Origin: SZUA-378 sp036652815
GTDB taxonomy: Bacteria > Bacillota > Clostridia > Lachnospirales > Lachnospiraceae
DNA: 64,000 bases
Assembly: GCA_036652815.1 (NCBI GenBank)
Contig: JAVVVE010000009.1
Location: 15,701 to 79,700, forward strand
Direction of reading: 5' to 3'
Shown here piece after piece: positions 1 to 8,532 of this stretch. Positions within the stretch are counted from its first letter, which is position 1; every line of letters begins with the position of its first letter. Made by a program: the position numbers and the translations under genes. The notes under the pieces were generated by a model. That model was not told the DNA's origin and ran no database searches. It saw nothing but the letters and a program-made list of their open reading frames with translations.

Positions 1-14
1 ATGTCGCCATTCTT

Positions 15-1007
15 CTATCCTTTCATGATGGTATCAAATATCGTTGGGAGTGGTGCCACAAATGTTTTTTCAGAAAGGGATGAAAAGTCACCGTCTAAAA
101 TCGGAAAAAGTACACGATAAGCATGCAATAACTGGCTGTTCACCAAATAGGTGTTTTGATAGGTCTGGTTGATTCTGCGATTTCCATATTTATAATCTAA
201 AAGAATCGGGTACCCTACGGAAGCCAAATGTGCTCTAATCTGGTGTGTCTTACCTGTAATCAATTCTACTTCTACCAGTGTGAGTGGCCCGTTGCTCTGC
301 AAAGGTCTGTAGTTCGTTATGATTGGCGAACTATCAGAGGTCGCTGTTTGTGTAATGGTCACTTGGTTGGTATGTTCGTTTTTCGTCAGATATCCTTCCA
401 GATGGCTTGGTTCTGTCATCTGCCCGATGACAATGCAGCGGTAAAATTTATGTACCGTGCGTTCTTTCAGTAAGGTGCTCATACATTGAAGTCCTGCTAA
501 TGATTTGCCACAGATTACAATACCACTGGTATTGCGATCCAATCGATTACAAACGGATGGTTTAAAGGTCGTTAGCATGGACTCGTGCAGTGCCCCTGTC
601 TGTAATAGATACCCTATCATCGCTTCATTCAAAGATAGGTCTGTATCCACTGCTTTTTGAGTTAACACACCTGCCGATTTATTGAGTAATAGGATATTGG
701 CATCTTCATAGACGACTTGAAATCGATTTTTTAATACATTGTATGCTTTGTGATATTCCGCTATTGCGGTATCCAATGTGTTATGATTCCCACGGAATTT
801 ATTTATCGTTTCATCCGATAAAAACAGGGTGACTTCATCACCTGTTTGTAACTTTTCACTTCCCTCTGCTTTGCCGGTGTTTAACGTAATATTTTTCTTG
901 CGAAGCATCTTATAAAGAAAAGAGGAAGATGCTTCCGGCAGATATTTATGTAGATATTTATCCAGACGCTGCCCTGCTTCGTGTAACGCTATCGTCTCTT
1001 TTACCAT
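15..1007 (-). CDS. RluA-family 23S rRNA pseudouridine synthase
   Basis: This 330-aa protein probably isomerises specific uridines in large-subunit rRNA to pseudouridine. Residues 1-65 look like an S4-type RNA-binding domain (QRLDKYLHKYLPEAS). The catalytic domain follows, with the RluA signature NRLDRNTSGIVI near residue 155, where the Asp is the catalytic residue, and the late motif TGKTHQIRAHL. The first signature residue is Asn rather than the His of the E. coli enzymes, which is common in Firmicutes. Length is normal for the RluC/RluD group. It is the last complete gene of a minus-strand run; a possible start codon of a further gene sits in the first 10 bases of the window. Family is secure; the exact target uridines cannot be read from sequence. 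Confidence 0.92.
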   Translation of the reverse strand: MVKETIALHEAGQRLDKYLHKYLPEASSSFLYKMLRKKNITLNTGKAEGSEKLQTGDEVTLFLSDETINKFRGNHNTLDTAIAEYHKAYNVLKNRFQVVYEDANILLLNKSAGVLTQKAVDTDLSLNEAMIGYLLQTGALHESMLTTFKPSVCNRLDRNTSGIVICGKSLAGLQCMSTLLKERTVHKFYRCIVIGQMTEPSHLEGYLTKNEHTNQVTITQTATSDSSPIITNYRPLQSNGPLTLVEVELITGKTHQIRAHLASVGYPILLDYKYGNRRINQTYQNTYLVNSQLLHAYRVLFPILDGDFSSLSEKTFVAPLPTIFDTIMKG

Positions 1008-1057
1008 AGTTTTGGCATGCTCCTTTTCCTCTCAAATAAATAGGATCTTAGTATGAG

Positions 1058-1666
1058 TTATGAGCCAATAGAAATAGCTTTGATTATATTGAGAATCTCA
1101 TCACTGTGATCGATGGTATCCGGATCCGGTTCCATCTTAGTCAAGGCATCTAATCTATTTAGGTAAGTGGTAAATTCTTTATAGATCTCAATACCCGGTT
1201 TGAAAGCATTCTGTTTCAAAATCCCCATAATATGTTTCTTCGCTGCCACAACATCACATTTAGGATCTTCTGCATATCCACATACGATATTAGAGATACA
1301 AGCAATAGAACTGATCGGATAATTCTGCTCATAAGAGGTAAGAAGTAATTCATATGCCATCGGTAAATCTCCCGCGTGCTCTTTGGTTTGTCTGTAAATA
1401 TCTTCCGAACAGTCTTTTGCCCTTAAAAATAAAATCACTTCTACCAGGCTTTTGCTTGCCGGTAACATCCCTAACATCGCAATGACTGTCATTAGATTGG
1501 CTTTTGTTTTACTGCTGACCCATCCCAGTATAAATACAGCAATTGAGATGCCAAAATAAAGGAGCGTTCGGAGAATAACACTCTTTCGATGTGCTTTAAG
1601 ATATCCATAATCTCCTTTTTTGATTTTAACTTTTGCATTACCATTTTCTTTCTTACTATGACTCAT
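1058..1666 (-). CDS. Hypothetical membrane protein with two N-terminal helices
   Basis: I do not recognise a named family for this 202-aa protein. Residues about 1-30 are lysine-rich and basic. Two hydrophobic segments follow (about 33-50, LLYFGISIAVFILGW, and 57-80), then a soluble, mostly helical C-terminal region of about 115 residues containing several Cys. The basic N-terminus predicts that it faces the cytoplasm, so the C-terminal region should also be cytoplasmic. It lies 50 bp after the pseudouridine synthase start and 19 bp before the dehydrogenase stop, so the three probably share a transcript. No catalytic motif is visible. Confidence 0.75.
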   Translation of the reverse strand: MSHSKKENGNAKVKIKKGDYGYLKAHRKSVILRTLLYFGISIAVFILGWVSSKTKANLMTVIAMLGMLPASKSLVEVILFLRAKDCSEDIYRQTKEHAGDLPMAYELLLTSYEQNYPISSIACISNIVCGYAEDPKCDVVAAKKHIMGILKQNAFKPGIEIYKEFTTYLNRLDALTKMEPDPDTIDHSDEILNIIKAISIGS

Positions 1667-1685
1667 GTTATCAACTCCATCTTTC

Positions 1686-2447
1686 TTATCTTAAGACTCG
1701 CAGAAGTACTAACGCTGCTTTGGTTGGTACTACTTTACTCATTACATGTAACAATTTGATTGTAGTGCTGTATACTGAGATACTTCGTTTCTTTGCCGAC
1801 GCCTTTAAGGCAGCTCTTACTACATTAGGGGCTTCTGCCATCGCCAATCGTTTAATCGTGCGGCTTATCTCGTATTTTTCCGCAATATCAAAAAACTCTG
1901 TTTTGATAGGGCCCGGACAAACTGCTGTGACGTAGATTTTTCTATCTAATAATTCTTCTCCCAGTGCTTCTGAAAAACTCAGTACATAAGCTTTTGAAGC
2001 TGCATAAATAGCAAATTTGGGCTGAGGTAGAAAAGCTGCGCTGGAGGCAATCTGGATGATACGGCTATTTTCTTTCATATAGGGGATTGCTTGATAGGTC
2101 ATCTTGGTTAATGCAGTACAGTTAAGTTCAATCATCGCCAGTTGCTCTTCCAGAGAATTCTCTGTGAAATTTCCTAAAAGTCCAAATCCGGCACAATTCA
2201 ATAACATACGCACGATCGGTTTTTCGGCGATTAAAATCTCATGCAATTGCTGCATGGATAAATCATTGGTGATATCCATCGCAATAATTCTTGTATCTAC
2301 ATTTAGCGTGGAAGCCAATTCTTCCAGACGGTCACGTCTTCTGGCGATGAGCCATACTTCATCTAAGGTGTGGGATAATCGGTCGATTTGTCTAGCAAAT
2401 TCTCTTCCCAGTCCCGAGGATGCTCCTGTAATAATAGCTATATTCAT
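1686..2447 (-). CDS. Short-chain dehydrogenase/reductase (SDR)
   Basis: A 253-aa NAD(P)-dependent oxidoreductase of the classical SDR family. Visible motifs are the Rossmann glycine motif TGASSGLG at about residues 7-14, the NCAGFG equivalent of NNAG near residue 85, the catalytic YAASK near 148-152 preceded by the SSAAF serine, and the CPGPIKTEFF stretch after the active site. The C-terminus (IKLLHVMSKVVPTKAALVLL) is hydrophobic, as in membrane-associated SDRs of the DltE/YqjQ type. The start follows an AGAGGA ribosome binding site. Its substrate cannot be inferred from its neighbours, an unknown membrane protein and an rRNA modification gene. Confidence 0.9.
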   Translation of the reverse strand: MNIAIITGASSGLGREFARQIDRLSHTLDEVWLIARRRDRLEELASTLNVDTRIIAMDITNDLSMQQLHEILIAEKPIVRMLLNCAGFGLLGNFTENSLEEQLAMIELNCTALTKMTYQAIPYMKENSRIIQIASSAAFLPQPKFAIYAASKAYVLSFSEALGEELLDRKIYVTAVCPGPIKTEFFDIAEKYEISRTIKRLAMAEAPNVVRAALKASAKKRSISVYSTTIKLLHVMSKVVPTKAALVLLRVLR

Positions 2448-2459
2448 ATCATATCCTCT

Positions 2460-2487
2460 ATTCTTTCTATGTAATTCTTTCTATGTG
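2460..2487. repeat. Tandem 14-bp repeat, two copies
   Basis: Two adjacent copies of ATTCTTTCTATGT(A/G) lie in the short gap between the SDR start and the stop of the HAD-YgiQ gene. It is probably a slippage duplication with no evident function. Confidence 0.6.
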
Positions 2488-2502
2488 ATTATTTCTGCTT
2501 GA

Positions 2503-5064
2503 TTATTTTCCATGCTTGGTGTGTATGTTTCGAATTGCTTTTTTGGTGCTATGTGGTTTTCCCTTAGAGACCGATTTCCCTGATGACGTATTTTTTTCAC
2601 TTTTACGTCGTTCAAACGCCATCTTCCTCGGTCTTACAAGACATTTTTTATCAAATCCAATCAGGTCTTCCCGTCCTGCTACTTTTAAGGCTTCTATCAC
2701 CAACTCATAGTTCTTTGGATTGCGATATTGAATGAGTGCACGCTGCATCGCCTTTTCATGTGGATTCTTAGGGACATATACAGCTTTCCCATCACGAGGG
2801 TCTACTCCGGTATAATACATTACGGTAGACATCGTAGAAGGTGTTGGGTAAAAGTCCTGTACCTGTTCCGGCATATAGCCTAGGTCACGAAGATATTCTG
2901 CCAATGCAACTGCCTCTTTTAAGGTAGAACCCGGATGTGAGGACATTAAATAGGGCACTAAAAATTGATTTTTATTTAATTGTTTATTTAACTGTTCGTA
3001 TTTGGCAACAAATCGTTCATAGACTGCTTTTTCCGGTTTTCCCATTTTCTTTAGTACTGCATCGGAGATATGTTCCGGTGCGACTTTCAGTTGTCCGCTG
3101 ACATGATGTTCTACTAATTCTTTAAAAAAAGTATCATCACTATCTGCTAACAGATAATCAAATCGTATCCCGGAACGAATGAATACTTTTTTGACCTTAG
3201 GCAGACTTCGTAATTGACGCAGTAAAGACAAATAGTCTGAGTGGTCCACGATTAGATTTTGACAAGGTTTTGGAAAGAGACATTGTTTGTCGCGGCACAC
3301 ACCATGCATGGATTGTTTCTCACAGGAAGGATGTCTAAAGTTGGCGGTCGGTCCTCCCACATCATGAATATAGCCTTTAAAATCCGGTTCTTTTATCATA
3401 ATTGCCGCTTCTCTTAGAATCGATTCGTGACTTCGAACCTGCACGGTTCTGCCTTGATGAAAGGTTAAGGCACAGAAACTGCAGCCACCAAAGCATCCTC
3501 TGTTACTGATCAAAGAGAATTTGATTTCGGTAATGGCAGGAACACCTCCCTGTGCTTCATACGAAGGATGATAGGTACGCATATAGGGCAAATCATAGAC
3601 CGCATCCATTTCTTCTGTCGTCAGTACCGGTTGTGGTGGATTCTGTACCACAAACTGTCCTTTTGGATATGCCTCCACCAACGTACGCCCTGTACAAGGG
3701 TCGGTATTGTAGTGCTGCACTTCAAAGCTCTTGGCATATTGCAGCTTATCGGCTTTCATCTGCTCATAGGTCGGTAAGAGCGTTGCCTGATAGATGCCCG
3801 AGATATCCTTGGTCTTATAGACAGTTCCTTTGATAAAGGTAATGTCTTTGACTGCAATCCCGCTGTCAAGGGCTTCTGCTATCTCAATGATCGATCGTTC
3901 CCCCATCCCATAAGAGATGAGATCCGCCTGACTGTCTAAGAGAATCGAGCGTTTAAAGCTGTCAGTCCAATAATCATAGTGTGCCAATCTACGGAGACTG
4001 GCTTCGATCCCTCCGATAATAATAGGGGTATTGCGATAGACCTGTCTGATTAAATTGCTATAAACTACCGTTGCATGATCAGGTCTTTTATAAGGTTCTC
4101 CACCGGGAGTATACGCATCGGTGAGACGATGTTTCTTAGATACATAATAATGATTGACCATAGAATCCATATTACCTGCGGATACTAAGAATCCCAGTCG
4201 GGGTTCTCCAAAGATCGCTATACTGGCGGCATCTTTCCAATCCGGCTGTGCGATGATGCCTACTTTATAGCCATGTGCTTCCAATATTCTGGTAATGATT
4301 GCATGACCAAAAGAAGGGTGATCCACATAAGCATCCCCACTCACATATACAAAATCAAATTGTGTAATACCTTCTTCTTTCATTTCTGCTCTTGAAATAG
4401 GCAGAAATCCATGTGTCTTAGGCAATGCTTCTGTATAATCCTGAATATAATAATCTGCCAAGCGCTTTTTCTCGTCTCTTTGTATCGCAGAGTAGGCATC
4501 TTCTACCGCACATACCGTCATGCCTGCTGATTTTCCGGCAATGATACCTGCCGGAATGTCCTCAAAGACAAGGCATTTCTTTGGCTGTACTCCTAATAAT
4601 TTGGCAACCAGCAGATAGATATCCGGAGCCGGTTTTCCCTGTGCCACATCTTTATCTGCCTTAATCACTGAAAAATAATCGGATAATCCATGGACCTTGA
4701 CAATGTTGGTTACCAGTTCGACCGAATTGCTGGTTGCAATCCCTAATTTAATACCTTCTGCTTTACAATGTTCCAAAAACTTCTTTACCCCTTTTTTAAG
4801 CGGTACTTCATGTGCATATTTGTCCCATGCCATCTTATTCCAGTCGGATTTTATCTGTTCGATACTATCTGTGATATGAAATCGCTCTTTGACATAAACA
4901 GCGGTCTCCGTGAAACTTTTGCCATCAATACCGGCTTTTAAATCCTTCGGTACTTCTATCCGAAATTTTGCAAGATATTCTCTGTCAATCTCTTCCCACA
5001 TCCACATGGAATCTACCAGTGTTCCATCCAAATCAAATATCACTGCTTCTTTTTTATTTAACAT
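2503..5064 (-). CDS. HAD-family phosphatase fused to YgiQ-type radical SAM protein
   Basis: This 853-aa frame joins two proteins that are normally separate. Residues 1-215 are a HAD subfamily IA phosphatase of the beta-phosphoglucomutase type: motif I DLDGT at 11-15, motif II Thr/Ser at 111-112, motif III Lys in GKPAPD near 144, and acidic motif IV FEDIPAG near 167-173. From about residue 217 (FLPISRAEM) it reads as full-length YgiQ: an N-terminal GDAYVDHPSFG region, then the radical-SAM cluster cysteines C524, C528 and C531, then a lysine/arginine-rich tail. FLPxSRAEM is close to the normal N-terminus of YgiQ, so the join has almost no linker. No stop or second ribosome binding site is seen at the junction. 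YgiQ function is unknown; the HAD substrate is probably a sugar phosphate. A strain-specific fusion through loss of a stop codon cannot be excluded. Confidence 0.88.
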   Translation of the reverse strand: MLNKKEAVIFDLDGTLVDSMWMWEEIDREYLAKFRIEVPKDLKAGIDGKSFTETAVYVKERFHITDSIEQIKSDWNKMAWDKYAHEVPLKKGVKKFLEHCKAEGIKLGIATSNSVELVTNIVKVHGLSDYFSVIKADKDVAQGKPAPDIYLLVAKLLGVQPKKCLVFEDIPAGIIAGKSAGMTVCAVEDAYSAIQRDEKKRLADYYIQDYTEALPKTHGFLPISRAEMKEEGITQFDFVYVSGDAYVDHPSFGHAIITRILEAHGYKVGIIAQPDWKDAASIAIFGEPRLGFLVSAGNMDSMVNHYYVSKKHRLTDAYTPGGEPYKRPDHATVVYSNLIRQVYRNTPIIIGGIEASLRRLAHYDYWTDSFKRSILLDSQADLISYGMGERSIIEIAEALDSGIAVKDITFIKGTVYKTKDISGIYQATLLPTYEQMKADKLQYAKSFEVQHYNTDPCTGRTLVEAYPKGQFVVQNPPQPVLTTEEMDAVYDLPYMRTYHPSYEAQGGVPAITEIKFSLISNRGCFGGCSFCALTFHQGRTVQVRSHESILREAAIMIKEPDFKGYIHDVGGPTANFRHPSCEKQSMHGVCRDKQCLFPKPCQNLIVDHSDYLSLLRQLRSLPKVKKVFIRSGIRFDYLLADSDDTFFKELVEHHVSGQLKVAPEHISDAVLKKMGKPEKAVYERFVAKYEQLNKQLNKNQFLVPYLMSSHPGSTLKEAVALAEYLRDLGYMPEQVQDFYPTPSTMSTVMYYTGVDPRDGKAVYVPKNPHEKAMQRALIQYRNPKNYELVIEALKVAGREDLIGFDKKCLVRPRKMAFERRKSEKNTSSGKSVSKGKPHSTKKAIRNIHTKHGK

Positions 5065-5078
5065 AATGCGTTAAGCTC

Positions 5079-5774
5079 CTATAACTTTGCTAATTCTTCT
5101 ATGGTTAATTTACGGTATTGTCCAATCGGTAAGGCGTCATCTAATTCCAATGTACCAATACTGATTCTCTTTAAATATAAGACATGTTGACCAAACGCCT
5201 GAAACATACGTTTTACTTGATGATAGCGTCCTTCGGTAATGGTTACCAGGACTTCATTCTCTTTTTTTCTGGCACTCTTAAGTCCTGCCGGAAGGGTTCT
5301 TTTGTCATCTCCGATATCAATGCCCTGTGCAAATTGTTCTATCTCTTCTTCGGTAATCGCACTGTCGATTCTGGCAAAATAAGTCTTCGCAATCGCTTTA
5401 CGCGGTGACATAATCTGGTGTGCAAAGGCTCCGTCATTGGTTATAAGGATTAGACCTTCGGTATCTTTATCCAATCGACCTATGGGGAATAGATCCGTTC
5501 GGTGCTCTGCTTCCAATAAGTCTATGACGGTAGTATTGATCGCATCCCTCGTAGCAGATACGATCCCTGCAGGCTTATGCAGCATGTAATAGACTTTCTC
5601 TTCATAAGACAGGAGAATGCCCTGTGAAGTAATCTTGTCTGTCATCGGATCTACCTGATAATCAGCAGCGGTAATGATAGCTTGATTGACCGTAATCTGT
5701 CCTTTTTTCAGGCGTTCTTTTACCTGTGTGCGGCTTCCCTGATTGTTTAACACCAGAAACTTATCAATTCGCAT
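5079..5774 (-). CDS. RsuA-family 16S rRNA pseudouridine synthase
   Basis: A 231-aa pseudouridine synthase, probably modifying the 16S rRNA 530-loop region (U516 in E. coli). An S4 RNA-binding domain fills residues 1-50 (MRIDKFLVLNNQGSR). The catalytic domain carries the RsuA/RluB/E/F-type signature GRLDKDTEGLIL near residue 100, with the catalytic Asp in RLDKD, followed by THQVKRMF-like YHQVKRMF. Length is typical of RsuA. It lies 14 bp upstream of the HAD-YgiQ gene and is divergent from the ylbJ-like gene. The symbol rsuA would be reasonable, but RluB/RluE-type paralogues cannot be separated by eye. Confidence 0.9.
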   Translation of the reverse strand: MRIDKFLVLNNQGSRTQVKERLKKGQITVNQAIITAADYQVDPMTDKITSQGILLSYEEKVYYMLHKPAGIVSATRDAINTTVIDLLEAEHRTDLFPIGRLDKDTEGLILITNDGAFAHQIMSPRKAIAKTYFARIDSAITEEEIEQFAQGIDIGDDKRTLPAGLKSARKKENEVLVTITEGRYHQVKRMFQAFGQHVLYLKRISIGTLELDDALPIGQYRKLTIEELAKL

Positions 5775-5859
5775 AAACGGCTCCTATTATTAGCATGTTT
5801 CGCATGATTGCAAAATACTATTGTAGTATACAACATTTTAGAGAGTTTGGGGATTGTAA

Positions 5860-6834
5860 TTGAGAAACTTTATAAAAAAATTATTTCTGATTAGTTTCAT
5901 TACTATTCTGTGTTTTTGTATCTTACGCTACCCTGTCATGGCACTGTCTTTTTCTTCCTGCGGACTAAAATTATGGTTTTCTAAGATGATTCCTACGTTG
6001 CTGCCATTTATGATATTGACGACCTTACTCATTCATTTGAATCTGCATCAAAGTTTTGTCGGATTTTTTGTGCCTGTTTTGCAGCCAATCTTTCGGCTCA
6101 GTCGTTCTTGTCTCTATGCTATTGTAGTTGGTTTTTGTTGTGGGTTCCCAATGGGTGCAAAGGTAGTAGCAGATCTCTATCTATCACATTGCATCAGTAA
6201 ATCAGAGGCTGAATATTTATTGTCTTTTTGTAATAACATTGGGCCTATTTATTTTGTGAGTTTTGTACTGCTATCTTTTCATATCACAAATTATGTGCCT
6301 TATCTCTTTGGTATGTATGGGATTCCTTTGTGTTATGGCCTCGCATTACGTTATTTGGTTTATCGGCATCGCATCCCATTTCAAAAGTCCGATTTTCGCC
6401 ATCCTTGTCCTGCTGCGGATCGGTCTGCTTTTTCCGGTATGTCTGTATTTCAGGCATTGGATGATGCCATTATGAATGCCTTGCAATCCATCGGAAAACT
6501 GGGTGGTTATATGATCCTATGTAATCTATGTGTTTGTATTCCTTACTTAATAGGTTCCCAAAATGCTGTATTTACCTCTTTTTCGTACTGTATTCTAGAG
6601 ATTACCGGTGGGATTAATCATACCTTGACACAAGCTTTGTCACAGAATATAAGGTATCTGATTGTGTTTCCACTCTTATTATTGGGCGGTGTTTCCTGTC
6701 TATTACAAACTGCCAGTATCTTACACGGCACAAACCTATCATGCAAAAAGTACTGCCTCCATAAGCTGGTGCAGTACTTCTTCTCACTCTTATATTATGC
6801 ATGTCTTATTTCATGCAATCAAATAACTCTATAG
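5860..6834 (+). CDS. ylbJ: YlbJ-like sporulation membrane protein (nucleoside-recognition/Gate domain)
   Basis: A 324-aa polytopic membrane protein with about eight hydrophobic segments. The stretch GFCCGFPMGAKVVADL near residues 92-107 matches the (S/C)GxPMGAK signature of YlbJ and other nucleoside-recognition (Gate) proteins. LSFCNNIGPIYF (about 125-136) matches the second conserved Asn-rich site. In Bacillus subtilis, YlbJ is required for spore heat resistance; its transported molecule is not established. This copy is shorter than the roughly 400-aa Bacillus protein. The chosen start is TTG, preceded by GGGGAT; no better ATG lies upstream. It is one of few plus-strand genes here, and its end overlaps the next minus-strand gene by 6 bp. 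Confidence 0.8.
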   Translation: MRNFIKKLFLISFITILCFCILRYPVMALSFSSCGLKLWFSKMIPTLLPFMILTTLLIHLNLHQSFVGFFVPVLQPIFRLSRSCLYAIVVGFCCGFPMGAKVVADLYLSHCISKSEAEYLLSFCNNIGPIYFVSFVLLSFHITNYVPYLFGMYGIPLCYGLALRYLVYRHRIPFQKSDFRHPCPAADRSAFSGMSVFQALDDAIMNALQSIGKLGGYMILCNLCVCIPYLIGSQNAVFTSFSYCILEITGGINHTLTQALSQNIRYLIVFPLLLLGGVSCLLQTASILHGTNLSCKKYCLHKLVQYFFSLLYYACLISCNQITL

Positions 6835-7437
6835 CATATCAAGATTCAAGTCGTCAGCAACCGTAGTCTGTGTGATATCTTCCTCATCTTCGTCCTCATC
6901 TATCGGATATAATTCTGAACGATTGGCTTTGATGACTTCATTACAGCCTTCTAAGGAAGTCAGCAGATTGGTGTATTGTTCATTCGTTGTTGCGATTGAA
7001 TGTGTGACAAAGCCTTCCAGATTGCCTAGGATATCGTCCGTATACTGGATCGCGGAAGCTTTTACAGCATTAGACTCCATCATGGCACTATCTAAGATCT
7101 CCTGTGCTTGTTTGTTGGCAAGATTAACGACTTCATTAGCCTGTGCATAAGCTTGCTGCATAATCTCATGCTCATTGATTAATTCATTGGTCTGAATCAT
7201 CGTCTGATTGATCAGTGCTTCTGCTTTTTCTTTGGCATCATTTAAAATCGCTTCTTTATTGCTGATAATCTTCTGATAACGTTTGATCTCATCAGGTGTC
7301 TTCATACGAAGCTCTCTTAATAGCTCATCGATTTCTTCTTTATTTACAATAATCTTAGTATTGGATAAAGCCTGATACTTACAGCTATCAATGAAGGATT
7401 CTATCTCATCTATTAGTTGTTCAATTCTGCTACTCAT
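6829..7437 (-). CDS. Coiled-coil protein downstream of coaD (function unknown)
   Basis: A 202-aa hydrophilic protein with long stretches of heptad-like alanine, glutamate and asparagine residues (about 50-150: KEAILNDAKEKAEALINQ, QANEVVNLANKQAQEILDSA). This predicts an extended coiled coil resembling the stator-stalk (F-type subunit b) or DivIVA style. The C-terminus is very acidic (DEDEDEED). There is no membrane segment and no enzyme motif. It starts 14 bp after coaD and is the last gene of the parE-parC-rsmD-coaD run, a position such proteins often hold in Lachnospiraceae. A role in cell division or envelope scaffolding is possible but unproven. Confidence 0.8.
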   Translation of the reverse strand: MSSRIEQLIDEIESFIDSCKYQALSNTKIIVNKEEIDELLRELRMKTPDEIKRYQKIISNKEAILNDAKEKAEALINQTMIQTNELINEHEIMQQAYAQANEVVNLANKQAQEILDSAMMESNAVKASAIQYTDDILGNLEGFVTHSIATTNEQYTNLLTSLEGCNEVIKANRSELYPIDEDEDEEDITQTTVADDLNLDML

Positions 7438-7451
7438 ATTCTATCTATCTC

Positions 7452-7940
7452 CTATCTTGTGATTCCATATTTGGCATAGATTTGTTTTGCAACAAAAGGT
7501 GGAACACATTGCGAGATATCACCATTGAAACTGGCAATCTCTTTCACACTGGAAGAACTTAAATATGCATATTCCAAACTGGTTGTTAAAAACATCGTGT
7601 CCAGTGCTCCGTTGGATAATTTACGATTCGTCTGTGATATCTGTAATTCAAATTCAAAATCCGTAATCGCACGTAATCCACGAATTGCAACATGTACATC
7701 CTTTTTTCTGGCATAATCAATGAGTAATCCACTAAAAGAATCAACCGTTACATTTGGCATATCTGCAGTCGCTTCAATTAGTATTTTAACACGTTCTTCA
7801 ACAGAAAACAATGGACTCTTATCTGTATTATTTAAAACACTTACAATCAGTTCATCAAAAATCAGGGATGCTCTTCTTATCACATCAAGGTGACCGTACG
7901 TTACGGGATCAAAGCTTCCCGGGTAGATAGCAGCTTTCAT
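7452..7940 (-). CDS. coaD: Phosphopantetheine adenylyltransferase
   Basis: This enzyme transfers AMP from ATP to 4'-phosphopantetheine, making dephospho-CoA, the penultimate step of coenzyme A synthesis. The 162-aa length is normal. The nucleotidyltransferase motif YPGSFDPVTYGHLDVI (residues 6-21) holds the (T/H)xGH site. RGLRAITDFEFE (about 88-99) and the late YLSSSSVKEIA motif are also family hallmarks. It lies 7 bp after rsmD, the usual rsmD-coaD pair in Firmicutes. Confidence 0.97.
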   Translation of the reverse strand: MKAAIYPGSFDPVTYGHLDVIRRASLIFDELIVSVLNNTDKSPLFSVEERVKILIEATADMPNVTVDSFSGLLIDYARKKDVHVAIRGLRAITDFEFELQISQTNRKLSNGALDTMFLTTSLEYAYLSSSSVKEIASFNGDISQCVPPFVAKQIYAKYGITR

Positions 7941-7947
7941 AAATGGC

Positions 7948-8496
7948 TTATCTCCTTTTTAGAAATATGTGTTTGTTAGTCTTGTATGTTTTCTCTTTAC
8001 ATATCTCAAATCCAAGTTCCGGCAGATAAGAATAAGTTGTGTGTAAGGAAACTTCCATAACAATTAAGGTATCATTTGTTACATAGGAAAGGTGCGACAG
8101 GCTCTCTAGAACCTTCTGTTCATATCCCAAATCATAAGGTGGATCTAAGAATATCACATCTACTGCCTGTTGCGGAATTCGTTGTAACGACGCAAAAACA
8201 TCTTGCTTTATAACAATAGCCTTTTTTTCCAGTCTTGTAAAGCTTAAATTTTCCTGTATGCAGGAAATAGCTTTGGGATTGTTTTCTACGAAATAACAGA
8301 TACCGGCTCCACGGCTCAAAGCTTCAATACCAATTGCTCCGCTGCCGCTAAATAAATCTACAAAGATACTGTCTGCTAAAAAAGGCTGCAGCATATTAAA
8401 TAAAGTCTCTTTGATACGATCAGTTGTCGGTCTGGTATCTGTTCCAGTCTGTACTTTAAGTGGTAAGCTTTTTGCACTTCCGGCTATTACTCTCAT
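7948..8496 (-). CDS. rsmD: 16S rRNA (guanine-966-N2)-methyltransferase RsmD
   Basis: A 182-aa SAM-dependent methyltransferase that methylates G966 of 16S rRNA in the small subunit. Motifs are MRVIAG at the N-terminus, TRPTTDRIKETLFNML, the SAM-binding DLFSGSGAIGIEALSRGA (about 45-62), and the catalytic DPPY motif in FLDPPYDLGYE near 119. It lies between parC and coaD with short gaps, so it is probably co-transcribed with both. Confidence 0.96.
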   Translation of the reverse strand: MRVIAGSAKSLPLKVQTGTDTRPTTDRIKETLFNMLQPFLADSIFVDLFSGSGAIGIEALSRGAGICYFVENNPKAISCIQENLSFTRLEKKAIVIKQDVFASLQRIPQQAVDVIFLDPPYDLGYEQKVLESLSHLSYVTNDTLIVMEVSLHTTYSYLPELGFEICKEKTYKTNKHIFLKRR

Positions 8497-8532
8497 ACTT
8501 TTCTCCTCTTATTATCTTATCACATTACCTTA

